64,000 nt of DNA from WHSW01 sp963846565 (GTDB lineage Bacteria; Actinomycetota; Thermoleophilia; Solirubrobacterales; 70-9). The notes beneath the pieces are model-generated. The model ran no database searches. It had not been told where the DNA came from and worked only from the letters and a program-made list of their open reading frames with translations. Shown here piece after piece: positions 55,269 to 64,000 of this stretch; the stretch's first letter is position 1, and each line of letters opens with the position of its first letter. Both the position numbers and the translations under genes were made by a program. The stretch is from contig CAWJWL010000003.1 in NCBI GenBank assembly GCA_963846565.1, positions 1 to 64,000 of the forward strand, written 5' to 3'.

Positions 55269-55814
55269 GTGGGAGAGATCCACGTACACGAGTTCATGAC
55301 CCTCGACGGTGTCGCAGACGCGCCGACCTGGTCCTTCGACTACGAGTTCCTGCCCGAGATGCTGGACGCGATGGGCGCACTGACGGACCGCTGCGAGGGC
55401 ATCCTGCTCGGCCGCAAGACGTATGAGATGTTCGAGCCGGCGTGGTCGACGCGGACGGTCGAGGACGATCCCGGCGCTCCGTTCTTCAACGACACGATCA
55501 AGTACGTCGTCTCGGGCACGCTCACCGATCCCACCTGGCGGAACTCGGAGGTGATCGGCGCTTACGACCCCGACCGGATCCGCAAGCTGAAGGACGAGGT
55601 CGGCGACCTCTACGTCAGCGGCAGCACCACGCTCGTCCGTGCGATGCTCGAGGACGGCCTCGTCGACGAGCTGCATTTGCTCGTGTACCCGCTGACCCGC
55701 GGTGAGGGCGAGCAGCTCTTCCCGCCCGGTGCGCCGGCCGGCGACCTCGAACTGTCCCGCAGCGAGGCCTTCAAGCACGGCGTCGTCTACCTCGCCTACC
55801 GGCCGAAGAGCTGA
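55269..55814 (+). CDS. Dihydrofolate reductase-like (RibD C-terminal) protein
   Basis: A 181-residue member of the DHFR/RibD-C fold. VHEFMTLDGVADAPT, GILLGRKTYEMF, KYVVSGTL, LYVSGSTTLVRAMLEDGLVDELHLLVYP (in parts) and GVVYLAYRP follow the family order. Such proteins are NADPH-dependent reductases of unknown substrates, often under ArsR/SRPBCC-type regulators as here. The GTG start at 55269 is 12 codons before the conserved core. Confidence 0.88.
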   Translation: MGEIHVHEFMTLDGVADAPTWSFDYEFLPEMLDAMGALTDRCEGILLGRKTYEMFEPAWSTRTVEDDPGAPFFNDTIKYVVSGTLTDPTWRNSEVIGAYDPDRIRKLKDEVGDLYVSGSTTLVRAMLEDGLVDELHLLVYPLTRGEGEQLFPPGAPAGDLELSRSEAFKHGVVYLAYRPKS

Positions 55815-55841
55815 GCCGGCCTCCCCGCCTCCGCCCGGGTC

Positions 55842-56605
55842 CTACCGCCCGCGCGCCTGCTTCAGGTTCGCCTCGTGGATGCCGGACATCCAGTCCTGCT
55901 CCAGACGCGCATCGACCGGCTCCTCACCGCGCCGGAGCGCGTCGACGTAGGCACGATCGGCGGCGAGGCGGGCCGCCACCTCGGGACCCTTGGCGACGGC
56001 GCCGTGGCCGGGGACCAGGACATCGACGTGCTCCGGCGACCTCATCCAGCCGGTCGAGCGCCCTCTCGTAGGCGCCCACCTGATCGTCTTGGCGAGAGTC
56101 GAAGAGCGGGATCAGGACGTCGGAGAGCATGTCGCCGGCGAGCAGGACGCCACGGTCCGCGAGGAGGACCGCGGCGTGCCCGACAGCGTGCGCCCGATGC
56201 TCGATGATCTCGCCCGGCACCGGTCCGCCGTCCGCGGGCAGCGGGGTGACGAGCCCGATCAGCTCGAGCGGAATGCCCGGCCCGCCCTCCTCCGCAGCTC
56301 CCGCCTGCTGCCTGCTCTCGGGTTTCAGCGGCAACTCGGGCGCCCGCGGCGGTGGCGTAGCGCGGCACATCTCCGAACCGGGGATGCCAGAGCAGGTGGT
56401 CCCAGTCGGGATGGGTGGAGAACCCGGCGACCACCGGAATGCCGAGCCGGTCCAGGTCATCGGCGAGCTCGTTCAGCTCGGAACCATCGATGCCGGGATC
56501 GATCAGGATCAACCCATCGTCCCCGCGCACCACGATGGAGTTGGTCCAGACCCACTCGCTCTGCCGGACCCAGACGCCGTCGGCCACCTGATTCAGCTCG
56601 CCCAT
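55842..56605 (-). CDS. MBL-fold hydrolase, with two frameshifts
   Basis: Three consecutive frame pieces read as one protein: GVWVRQSEWVWTNSIVV...STHPDWDHLLWHPRFG in the first, AAEEGGPGIPLELIG...VLLAGDMLSDVLIPLFDS in the second, and VDVLVPGHGAVAKGPEVAARL in the third. The breaks are near 56301 (within a GGG run on the minus strand) and near 56035. Removing one base at each gives about 253 residues with the zinc motif HPDWDH and the later AGDM and PGHG. Two extra-base shifts in one gene look like sequence errors. Confidence 0.8.
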
Positions 56606-56773
56606 CTCGACTCCAATCGATTTGGCTTCGGTGTCGAGACTGTGACCGACAGCCAAATTCATCGCTCGAGCGACCGCCGGGCCCGGGGTCAGATGCCAAT
56701 CCGTGCTTCCGGCGCCATGCGTGCGAATCCCCGACCTCAGCAAGATCGCGGAGGTAGAGGTCCCGCTAGACGC

Positions 56774-57322
56774 TCACGCTGCTACGCGCCTGCGCCACAT
56801 GAACGAACCGGCTGCGGCTGCCGCCAAGGTGAGCGCCAAAACGACGAGCAGCCCACCATCATCGCCGGTGGGTTTGGCGACCATCGTCGCCACGACGACG
56901 TAGAGCACCATGAGCTCGATGCGGCCGACCATCTTCATGTTGGCCGCACGACGGCGCACCTCGGGGTCGGCCGCACCGCGCTGTTCGATCGCGGCCGCGA
57001 GTTTCTTCGTCTCCGGCTCGAAGTAGCCGATCCCGGTGGCGAACGAGACCCCGAAGCCAGTGAGGCCGATGATGATCCAGAGGGAGCCGAAGTCCCAGTT
57101 TCCTTCGATCGCGGCGAGGACTCCGAAGATGAGGGTCGCGATCGACGCGGGGATGAAGAGGCGCGGCGCAAGCCACTCGGCATCATCGTTCTGGCTTGCT
57201 TCGCGTTCGAGGTCGCCGGAAAGGTCGGTGCGAAGCTCGAGCGCAAAATACGTCGTCGCGGCGCCGACCCAGATGATCGCGGCGATGATGTGCAGCAGGA
57301 GCAGCAGTTCGTAGAGCGACAT
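56774..57322 (-). CDS. DUF2269-like integral membrane protein
   Basis: A 182-residue protein with four hydrophobic helices (about 3-22, 58-75, 80-97, 150-172). LLLLLHIIAAIIWVGAATTYFAL with a buried His resembles the DUF2269 family of predicted membrane proteins. Function unknown. Its ATG is at 57322. Confidence 0.85.
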   Translation of the reverse strand: MSLYELLLLLHIIAAIIWVGAATTYFALELRTDLSGDLEREASQNDDAEWLAPRLFIPASIATLIFGVLAAIEGNWDFGSLWIIIGLTGFGVSFATGIGYFEPETKKLAAAIEQRGAADPEVRRRAANMKMVGRIELMVLYVVVATMVAKPTGDDGGLLVVLALTLAAAAAGSFMWRRRVAA

Positions 57323-57401
57323 CCGGCGGCAGCCTAAACCCGTCGGTCCCTGCGGCGCGAGTTCCCGCGCCCGGATCGTTACCCGGGACGACTCGCCTCG
57401 A

Positions 57402-57474
57402 TGGGCCGGGATGGATTCGAACCATCGCCCTACGGATTATGAGTCCGCTGCTCTACCAACTGAGCTACCGGCCC
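57402..57474 (-). tRNA. tRNA-Met (anticodon CAT)
   Basis: A 73-base cloverleaf on the minus strand. Acceptor GGGCCGG/CCGGCCC is perfect, D arm GCTC/GAGC, anticodon stem GCGGA/TCCGT closes CTCATAA (CAT), and T arm GATGG/CCATC closes TTCGAAT. The discriminator is A and CCA is not encoded. It could be elongator Met; a lysidine-modified tRNA-Ile(CAT) cannot be fully excluded by eye. Confidence 0.93.
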
Positions 57475-57527
57475 CCGCGGCGAGCCTAGCGCTCGGATCA
57501 GCGCCTTCGAGTCCCTCGAAGGGGGCG

Positions 57528-59732
57528 CTACTCGCCCGCGGTCCAGCCGGCGAACGCCTTGCTGGTCCAGCCGAGGCCGGAGCCCTTCGGCGCCGCGCGC
57601 AGGCGCTTGCCGCCGTAGACGACCTTGCCCTTGCGGTTCTGGTAGGTGAGCCACGCGACCGTGTCCTGCTGGCCGCGTCCCGGCTCTGCCCAGTCGCAGA
57701 CGCCGGTCGGGAACGCGGCCTGGAGCGCTCCCCACTGCGCATCGGTGAAGTTGAGCGGGTAGTAGTCGACTCGCCGCAGGGGCTTCAGCGTGCAGGCGCC
57801 GATGTCGGAGGCGATCGAGTCGCCGGCGACCGTCCGCGGGGTGCCGAACCGCGTCTGCGCGAGGGGGATGTCGCAGACCGTGGAGGGCAGCGTCAGCCCG
57901 AGCGCCGCCTCGCACTGGTTGCGGATCTCCCCGGGCCGGTCTTCGACGATCTTCCGCGAGAGCGGGACCTTGCGCTTGTCAGCCTCGACGGCAGCGAGCC
58001 AGCGGTCCATCGCGAAGATCGCCTTGGTGGCCCAGCTGAAGTCGCCGACGATCGGGGTGAGGCCGAACCACATGATGTAGTTGCCGAGGTGCCCCTGCTC
58101 GCGCTCGAGGCGGGCGCGCATGAACCAGGCGTGGCTGTAGTCGTGGGCGAGACCCGGATCGGGGCCGCCGAGGTTGATCATCGCGACGTCCTCGAGGTTG
58201 TTGGCCTGGTTGAAGGCGCCGCTTCGGTACGCGTTCGCGAGTGCGCCGTCGTCGCCCGGGAGCCGCTGGGGCGTCGGGCTCAGGTCATCCATCGAGAGCC
58301 CGCCGATGTTGGCGTTCAGGTCGACGAACTGCTGCGTCGAGATCGATCCCTCCTGGAGCGCGCCGAGCCCGTACTGGACGCCGGCGTTGCCGAACGGCAC
58401 GCCGGCGAAGCCCCGGCCGATCTGCCGCTCGACCGGAGTCCAGACTTCGGGCGGGCGCGGGCCGAGCACGTTGATCATGTAGGAGAGCGCGTCGCAGCGG
58501 ACGCCGCCCGGATTCGTGACCGGATGGAAGCGGATCTCGGGTGTCGTCCCGTCACACGCGTGCTGCGGGTTGATCGCGCTCTTGAACAGGCCCTCGTCCG
58601 CGGTGATCGCGTTGACGAACGCGACGTGGCCCTCGACCTCGGCCCACTGCGTCGGCAGCCAGCTCACCCCCGGGCCCCAGCGCGAGGGGTTCTCGAAGTA
58701 CTGGCGCAGCATGTTGTAGTCGGCGAACTGAGCGCCGGGGGAGAAGGTGTCCGGATAGGAGCACTGCGGCGTCAATCCCTGGTAGATGCCGGGATAGGCG
58801 TTCGCGACCTGCTGCTGGACGACCGACCCCCCGGAGCAGCCGCTGGCGATCGTGTAGCGGATCGGCCCGCGGGTCTCGACGATGTGCTCCTTCAGCATCA
58901 CCAGCGACTCGGCCTGAACGGCGATGTTGCAGTTGTGCGAGTTGTTGTCGAGCGCCGTCGAGCCGACCGCGAAGCCGCGCGCGAGCGCCGCCTTGCCGAC
59001 GTCGTCATCCACGGCCGGGGCGCTGCCGGCCCCGTAGCTCACGCCGCAGCCGAAGCCGTGCTTGAGCACGAGCTTCCCGTTCCAGCCCGCCTGCGCGTCC
59101 CACGGCTTCCACGGCTCGCCGGGCTCGAAGAGCGTCGCGACCTTGTACTGATCGCGGTCCTGGTAGCCCTTCTCGATCCGGACGACGAAGGGGACGTTCT
59201 CGTCCTCGTCGGTGGTCGTGGTCGCGACGTCGCCGGGCGGGTTGGCGAGGTCGTAGGGCTCGAGCGCGCCGCCCCCCGCCGGCTGGTAGAGGTAGGAGTA
59301 CTGCGGCGGCTGGTTGCACTGCGCGTCGAGCGCCCCGTCCTGGCACTCCCATGGCTGGATCTGGGGCCCGGAGAACACCGGGCCGCCGATCGGGTGGTTG
59401 CGGATCCTGACCTTCGCCGCCTTGCCGCCCGGCCGGCGGGCGGTGAGGACGTTCTTGCCGTTGCGGAGCCCGCGTACGACACCCTGGTAGCGGCCGTTGG
59501 CGCGCTTCGCGAACCGCTTCTTCACCGGCTTTCCATTCAGGCGGATGCGGAGCTTCTTCGTCGAGACCCCCTTCGGTGCCTTGATCTCGACCAGCGCGTC
59601 GCCGCCGGAGATCAGGTCGGCGCGGTTCGAGAGCACCTTGATCTTCGGCTTCGGCGCGCCTTCGGCGGACGCGGCGATGAGGGTGAAAACGGCGAGCACC
59701 GCGACGGCGCCGGCCCCGGATCTGGTACGCAT
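57528..59732 (-). CDS. Secreted DUF6351-like protein, probable alpha/beta hydrolase
   Basis: A 734-residue secreted protein. Signal peptide about 1-25, an Ig-like N-terminal module (GKPVKKRFAKRANGRYQGVVRGL in parts), then a large domain with WECQDGAL, LKHGFGCGVSYG and the GXSXG-like elbow SGCSGGSVVQQQ, whose serine is a likely nucleophile. Late histidines (LAHDYSHAWF) may complete a triad. The layout fits the DUF6351 family as I know it. The ATG is at 59732; the long upstream frame is antisense to the SDR. Confidence 0.8.
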   Translation of the reverse strand: MRTRSGAGAVAVLAVFTLIAASAEGAPKPKIKVLSNRADLISGGDALVEIKAPKGVSTKKLRIRLNGKPVKKRFAKRANGRYQGVVRGLRNGKNVLTARRPGGKAAKVRIRNHPIGGPVFSGPQIQPWECQDGALDAQCNQPPQYSYLYQPAGGGALEPYDLANPPGDVATTTTDEDENVPFVVRIEKGYQDRDQYKVATLFEPGEPWKPWDAQAGWNGKLVLKHGFGCGVSYGAGSAPAVDDDVGKAALARGFAVGSTALDNNSHNCNIAVQAESLVMLKEHIVETRGPIRYTIASGCSGGSVVQQQVANAYPGIYQGLTPQCSYPDTFSPGAQFADYNMLRQYFENPSRWGPGVSWLPTQWAEVEGHVAFVNAITADEGLFKSAINPQHACDGTTPEIRFHPVTNPGGVRCDALSYMINVLGPRPPEVWTPVERQIGRGFAGVPFGNAGVQYGLGALQEGSISTQQFVDLNANIGGLSMDDLSPTPQRLPGDDGALANAYRSGAFNQANNLEDVAMINLGGPDPGLAHDYSHAWFMRARLEREQGHLGNYIMWFGLTPIVGDFSWATKAIFAMDRWLAAVEADKRKVPLSRKIVEDRPGEIRNQCEAALGLTLPSTVCDIPLAQTRFGTPRTVAGDSIASDIGACTLKPLRRVDYYPLNFTDAQWGALQAAFPTGVCDWAEPGRGQQDTVAWLTYQNRKGKVVYGGKRLRAAPKGSGLGWTSKAFAGWTAGE

Positions 59733-59793
59733 CGCCCGGCAGCCTTCCAGATGCGGAGGCGCCGCGCGCCGATTCGACCAGACGGAGGAGCCG

Positions 59794-60606
59794 ATGTCCC
59801 TACCCAAGCCCAGCGACAGCTCGACCGCACTCGTCACCGGCGCCTCGGCCGGGATCGGGACCGCGCTCGCGCGCGAGCTCGCCTCTCGTGGACACAACTT
59901 GGTCGTCGTCGCGCGGCGAAAGAAGCTCCTGAACGAGCTCGCGAAGGAGCTCTCGGGAGAGTTCGGCGTCCGCGTCGAGCCGATCTCGTGCGACCTCTCG
60001 AGTGCCGCGGCGCGGGGGCGCCTGCCGAAGAAGGTCGAGACGCTCGGGCTGCGCGTCGACGTGCTCGTCAACAACGCGGGCTTCGCCACCGGCGGGGCGT
60101 TCGCCGGGTCGGACCCGGAGCGAGAGGTACAACAGGTGCGCATCCTGGTCGAGGCGGTGGTCGCCCTCACCTCGGCGTTCCTGCCGCCGATGGTCGAGCA
60201 GGGCTCCGGCGCGATCCTCAACGTCGCCTCGACCGCCGCCTTCCAGCCCCTCCCCTACTCCGCCGGCTACTCGGCGGCGAAGTCGCATGCGCTGACCTTC
60301 TCCGAGGCGATCCACTCCGAGGTCTCGGGCGACGGAGTCACGGTGACGGCGCTCTGCCCGGGGCCGGTGCGGACCGACTTCTGGGACGTCGCCGGCGACC
60401 AGCCGATCGGGAGCGCGGTCCCCGACGCGGTCTGGGTCGACGCCGACGAGGCGGCGAAGGCCGGCATCGACGGGCTCGACTCGGGAAGCCGGGTCGTCGT
60501 CCCCGGCTTCCCGGTGCGCGCCGGTTTCGCGGCGATGCGCTGGATTCCGCACGCGCTCAAGCTGCCGATCGCCGAGCGCATCATGCGCCCGCGCAAGCAA
60601 GGCTGA
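59794..60606 (+). CDS. SDR-family NAD(P)-dependent oxidoreductase
   Basis: A 270-residue classical short-chain dehydrogenase: nucleotide loop TGASAGIGTALA, NNAGF, catalytic serine in NVASTAAF and YSAGYSAAKSHAL with Tyr and Lys. The ATG follows GGAGGAG. The frame continues 99 codons upstream without support. It diverges from the DUF6351-like gene. Confidence 0.94.
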   Translation: MSLPKPSDSSTALVTGASAGIGTALARELASRGHNLVVVARRKKLLNELAKELSGEFGVRVEPISCDLSSAAARGRLPKKVETLGLRVDVLVNNAGFATGGAFAGSDPEREVQQVRILVEAVVALTSAFLPPMVEQGSGAILNVASTAAFQPLPYSAGYSAAKSHALTFSEAIHSEVSGDGVTVTALCPGPVRTDFWDVAGDQPIGSAVPDAVWVDADEAAKAGIDGLDSGSRVVVPGFPVRAGFAAMRWIPHALKLPIAERIMRPRKQG

Positions 60607-60626
60607 GGCGCCGGCCCGCTTCCGGC

Positions 60627-61193
60627 CTACTTGTTCGTGCCCTTGCGCTTGTCCCAGGCGCGCAGCGCCGGGAACGGGTCGACCGCGTCGCCGCCCTCGT
60701 AGTAGCCGGGGTTCGACCAGATCTCGAAGTGCAGGTGGCAGGTACTCGCGTTGCCGGTGTCGCCAACGCGGCCGATCAGCTGCCCCGCCTCGACGAACGA
60801 GCGCTTGCGCAGCGTGCTGCGCTCCTCGAGGTGCATGTAGACGAGGTCCTCGAGCGGCCCCTGGCCGTCGATGACGATGTAGTTGCCGGCGGCGCCGTGG
60901 TAGTCGATGGTCTGCACGCGGCCGGCCTGCGCGGAGACGATCTGCTTGCCGCACTTGGAGAGCAGGTCCTGCCCCTGGTGGTCGCGGCCGGCGCCGAAGC
61001 CGTCGCCGTAGCTGTGCTTGCCCGGTAGCGGGAAGACCCCGTCGGTCGGGGTGGTCGAGTCGGTTGGGTCCGTCGGCGTGGTGCCGCCGCCGGGATCTCC
61101 GACACCGCCGCTTCCTCCCCAAGCGTGGGTCGCGGTCATCAGCGCGAGGGCGCCCACGAGGACGCCCGTAGCGGTCGCGAAGCGTGTTTTCAC
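60627..61193 (-). CDS. Secreted M23-family peptidase (LytM-like)
   Basis: About 188 residues from GTG 61193 (TTG 61217 adds eight). Signal peptide about 1-26, a Pro/Thr linker, then the M23 metal site: His in KHSYGDGFGAG and RDHQGQDLL, and HLHFEIW. All four ligands appear intact, so it is probably an active peptidoglycan endopeptidase. A c-di-AMP riboswitch precedes it. Confidence 0.88.
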   Translation of the reverse strand: MKTRFATATGVLVGALALMTATHAWGGSGGVGDPGGGTTPTDPTDSTTPTDGVFPLPGKHSYGDGFGAGRDHQGQDLLSKCGKQIVSAQAGRVQTIDYHGAAGNYIVIDGQGPLEDLVYMHLEERSTLRKRSFVEAGQLIGRVGDTGNASTCHLHFEIWSNPGYYEGGDAVDPFPALRAWDKRKGTNK

Positions 61194-61233
61194 ACGCCTC
61201 TTCTCAAGTCGAATCAACGCCGTATCTCCTTCG

Positions 61234-61375
61234 TCGGCCTACGGGGTTAGCTGACGGGCTGGCGCTGAAAGAGCCTGCGCCCCCTTCCGTGACCGACTCT
61301 GGTCACTCGGGTTCGCCCCAAACGCTTGGTTCCCCCGTTCCCGAGGTTGAATCCTCGAGACTCGGCTTTACCGGT
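61234..61375 (-). promoter_or_regulatory. c-di-AMP (ydaO/yuaA) riboswitch
   Basis: The minus strand carries the ydaO core in order: AACGGGGGAACC, GGGGCGAACCC, and the 3' motif CCCGTCAGCTAACCCCGTAG. A GAAGGAGA run follows as the ribosome-binding site of the M23 gene. Actinobacterial ydaO riboswitches often sit upstream of cell-wall hydrolases. End positions are approximate. The 61376-61615 stretch beyond it shows no gene; it must hold the promoters of both divergent genes. Confidence 0.85.
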
Positions 61376-61615
61376 TATCTAGCGGCCCGCAGGATAGCGA
61401 GCGATGCGGATCCCGAACGGCCGCAGCCTCGCAACGTTCGCTACTTGGGCGTCGGCGCCTAGCTCCGGGTGCGCGATTCGTGCGGGATTCGTGCGCATTT
61501 CGGGACCGCCCGAAATCGAACGGCAGCTAACGACCCACTATGGGACGTTTCGTGCCGCTCGATTTCTGGCCGCCGGCGGTTGGAGCGGTGACGAAGGGGG
61601 GGACACGTTGGGACA

Positions 61616-63245
61616 ATGGGCGATGCCTTGGCGAACGAGCAGCTAGAGCCGCCTGTCCCGGAGCCGCCGTCCCCCCCGGGCGCCGACTCGGCTGCCTATG
61701 TGCCCCGCGACGGATTCGTCGACGAGGTCTTCGCCTCCCGGGGTTCGGCGCGTAAGCACGCCGCCGGCCTCGTCTCGAGCCTCGACCGGATGGGCCGGAT
61801 GGTGCTGATGGACCTGGGCCGCCGCCGCGACGAAGCCTTCCGGCAGCAGGGGATCACGTTCGCGATCTCCGACCCGAGCGGCGCCGCGAAGGATCGGCCG
61901 TTTCCGCTCGACCTCGTGCCACGGATCATCCCCGCGCACGAGTGGGAGGCGATCGAGCGCGGGCTCGTCCAGCGAATCAAGGCTCTGAACGAGTTTCTCG
62001 ACGACGTCTACCACGGGCGCGAGATCGTCCGCGAGGGGATCGTTCCCTGGGAGCTGGTGCTCGGCTCGCCGGAGTTCCGCCGCGGGGTCCACGGCATCCG
62101 CCCGCCGGGCGGTACCTACTGCCACGTCGCCGGCTGCGATCTTGTCCGCGGTGGCGACGGGCGCTGGAAGGTGCTCGAGGACAACGTGCGCACGCCGTCG
62201 GGGATCTCCTACGTGCTCGAGAACCGGCTCGCGATGACCCGGCTGGTACCGGAGATGTTCGCCGGCTACCGGGTGCGGCCCGTCGACCACTACCCGCAGC
62301 TGCTGCTCAGCGCGCTGCGCGAGATCGCCCCCGCGCCGGGTCGCGAGCCGACCGTGGTCGTCTGGACCCCCGGTCCGGCCAACAGCGCCTACTTCGAGCA
62401 CTCGTTCCTCGCGCGGCAGATGGGGGTCGAGCTGGTCGAGGCCTCGGACCTGGTCGTCCGCGACGACATCTGTCACATGCGCACGACCGAGGGCCTGGCT
62501 CGCGTCGACGCGATCTATCGCAGGCTCGACGACGACTTCATCGACCCACTCGAGTTCCGACCTGACTCGCTGCTCGGGGTCCCGGGGCTGATCCGCGCCT
62601 ACCGCGCGGGCACCGTCGCGCTCGCGAACGCGGTCGGCACCGGTGTCGCCGACGACAAAGCCGTCTACGGCTACGTGCCGGAGATGATCCGCTACTACCT
62701 CGGCGAGGAGCCGATCCTCGACAACGTGCCGACCTACCTGCTCCGCGACCCCGAACAGCTCGAGATCGCGCTCGCCCGTCTCGACGAGATCGTCGTCAAG
62801 CCGGTGAACGAGTCGGGCGGCAAGGGCGTCTTCATCGGTCCCCGGGCCACCGACGAGCAGATCGAAGCCCAGCGGCGCCTCGTCCGCCGCGACCCGGCGG
62901 CCTGGATCGGACAGGAGCTGGTCCACCTCTCCACCACGCCGACGGTCGCCAACGATGGCGAGCTGGTCCCGCGCCACGTCGACCTGCGCCCGTTCGCGGT
63001 CTTCGGCTCCGAGCTGAAGATCGTCCCCGGCGGGCTCACCCGGGTCGCGCTCCGCGAGGGATCGATGATCGTCAACTCCTCCCGCGGGCGGCGGCTCCAA
63101 GGACACCTGGGTGCTCGCCTCCGGCGAGGCCGAGTCGGGACAGCCCCAAGTTGTCGAGCCACGCCGGCTACCGGAGATGCCGACGCTCGAGCAGGGCATC
63201 TGGACCGGGCAGGAGCAACAGCAACAGCAAGAGCGAAGCGGCTGA
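61616..63245 (+). CDS. Circularly permuted ATP-grasp protein, with one frameshift
   Basis: A ~542-residue circularly permuted ATP-grasp protein of the DUF404/DUF407 (CP_ATPgrasp_2) group. Landmarks are FAISDPSGAAKDRPFPLDLVPR (in part), LEDNVRTPSGISYVLENR, GKGVFIGP and RHVDLRPFAVFG. After MIVNSSRG the frame changes near 63086-63090. One base less in the GGG run gives SSRGGGSKDTWVLASGEAESG and a stop TGA (63243-63245). The adjacent alpha-E gene is the usual partner; together they are thought to act in peptide or amide synthesis. Confidence 0.87.
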
Positions 63246-64000
63246 TGCTGGCGCGGATCGCCCACGAGCTCTACTGGATTGGGCGGTACGTCGCCCGCGC
63301 TGACGACACCGCGCGGATGCTCGACGGGCTCTTTCGCGCCAGCCTCCAGTCGCCCGGCGGCCCGGATGCCGCGCCGCTCCCGTGGGAGGCGGTGATGACG
63401 GCGCTCGGCGCCGGCCCCGACCCGGAGGCAGCGCCGGTGCGCGCCGCCGAGGCGGTCCGCCGGCTGACGCTCGACCCGGAGAGCCCGGCGTCCGTGACCA
63501 CATGCGTCGAGCGCGCGCGCGAGGGGACGAAGCGCGTCCGCGACGTCGTCTCGCGGGAGATGTGGCAGGCCCTCAACACGCTCTACCTCGAGCTCGACAC
63601 CAGCGACCTCGGCTCCGCGGTCGAGACCGGCCCGCACTCCGTCTACTCCTACGTGCGCGAGCGCTGCGCGCTCTGGTGGGGCCTCGCCGACGAGACGATG
63701 CTGCGCGACCAGGGCTACGCGTACCTGGCCGCCGGTCGGCACGCCGAGGGGGCGAGCATGATGCTGCGGATGCTGCGCGTCTCGATCGTCCCCGACCTGC
63801 TCGCCGACGACGACGGCGGGATGGCGCGAAGCGGTGCCGCCCCGGCCTTGCTGCAGGCGATCGGCGGCGCCGAGGCCTTTCGGCGCTCCGTCCCGGGGCC
63901 GGCGGATGCCTATCCGGTCGCGACCTTTCTCCTCTTCGAGGAGTCCTATCCACACTCGGTCGCTGCGGCGCTCGAACTGCTGCACGATCGCCTCCGCGAC
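63245..64000 (+). CDS. Alpha-E domain protein (DUF403), partial at the window edge
   Basis: MLARIAHELYWIGRYVARADDTARMLDG starts this all-helical family at an ATG sharing one base with the ATP-grasp stop. About 252 residues are visible with REMWQALNTLYLEL, VRERCALWWGLADETMLRDQG and FLLFEESYPHSV. The rest lies beyond the edge. In other bacteria it is next to a transglutaminase-like protein. Confidence 0.9.
   Translation, partial: MLARIAHELYWIGRYVARADDTARMLDGLFRASLQSPGGPDAAPLPWEAVMTALGAGPDPEAAPVRAAEAVRRLTLDPESPASVTTCVERAREGTKRVRDVVSREMWQALNTLYLELDTSDLGSAVETGPHSVYSYVRERCALWWGLADETMLRDQGYAYLAAGRHAEGASMMLRMLRVSIVPDLLADDDGGMARSGAAPALLQAIGGAEAFRRSVPGPADAYPVATFLLFEESYPHSVAAALELLHDRLRD

Noticed and set aside
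57402..57474. Initiator tRNA
   Set aside because: The first pair is G-C and the anticodon stem lacks the three consecutive G-C pairs of initiators, so an elongator Met (or Ile-CAT) is more likely.
61643..63985. A 780-codon minus-strand frame opposite the ATP-grasp and alpha-E genes
   Set aside because: Antisense shadow of two conserved proteins with Arg/Asp/Val-rich composition and no start-site support.

Overview
The window is almost entirely high-GC actinobacterial DNA. The gene order (yebC-ruvCAB-secDF, recJ-relA), the GTG/TTG starts, the C-terminally extended RecJ, the HtaA-like secreted protein and the lysine-rich secreted-protein tails suggest Thermoleophilia, probably Solirubrobacterales; this is inferred from family resemblance. 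The first ~450 bases look different: they encode a fragment resembling Verrucomicrobia-type secreted proteins and end abruptly inside a pyrK gene, so the left end is probably a chimeric assembly join.

Layout. 0.45-9.1 kb: a minus-strand pyrimidine operon, pyrR-pyrB-pyrC-isochorismatase-like-carA-SnoaL-like-carB-pyrK, mostly with 1-8 base overlaps and headed by a PyrR-binding hairpin next to the pyrR ribosome-binding site. 9.2-13.5 kb: hydrolase, secreted CAP protein, acetolactate decarboxylase, methyltransferase, RNase Z and tRNA-Arg. 13.6-15.4 kb: a threonine synthase-like gene and a MoaD-like sulfur-carrier gene behind a SAM-I riboswitch with its own terminator. 15.5-21.3 kb: a plus-strand run corA-HIT-PMM/PGM-MBL-lipid kinase-HIT-YtfJ, coupled through overlapping TTG starts. 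22-38 kb: minus-strand housekeeping genes (glycosyltransferase, relA, recJ, secDF, ruvB, ruvA, ruvC, yebC, M29 peptidase, pdxT, pdxS). 38-46 kb: carotenoid oxygenase with a divergent PadR regulator, an NlpC/P60 hydrolase flanked by a ~92-base direct repeat, a MurR/RpiR regulator and several secreted or anchored unknowns. 46-57 kb: P450, secreted M4 protease, LLM oxidoreductase, SDR, EamA/LysR pair, ArsR/SRPBCC/DHFR-like group, MBL protein and a DUF2269-like protein. 57-64 kb: tRNA-Met, DUF6351-like secreted protein, SDR, M23 peptidase behind a c-di-AMP (ydaO) riboswitch, then a circularly permuted ATP-grasp gene with a partial alpha-E gene.

Two points matter when reading the annotation. Five conserved genes (relA, recJ, carotenoid oxygenase, MBL, ATP-grasp) and one remnant are frameshifted at seven sites, and every shift is of the one-extra-base kind. 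That points to insertion errors in the sequence rather than gene decay, so I give merged gene spans. The most interesting biology is RNA-level control: a SAM riboswitch on a threonine synthase/sulfur-carrier pair, a PyrR hairpin, and a c-di-AMP riboswitch on a cell-wall peptidase. The repeated hairpin element with compensatory stem changes around the NlpC/P60 gene also stands out. No CRISPR array, transposase or prophage was seen.
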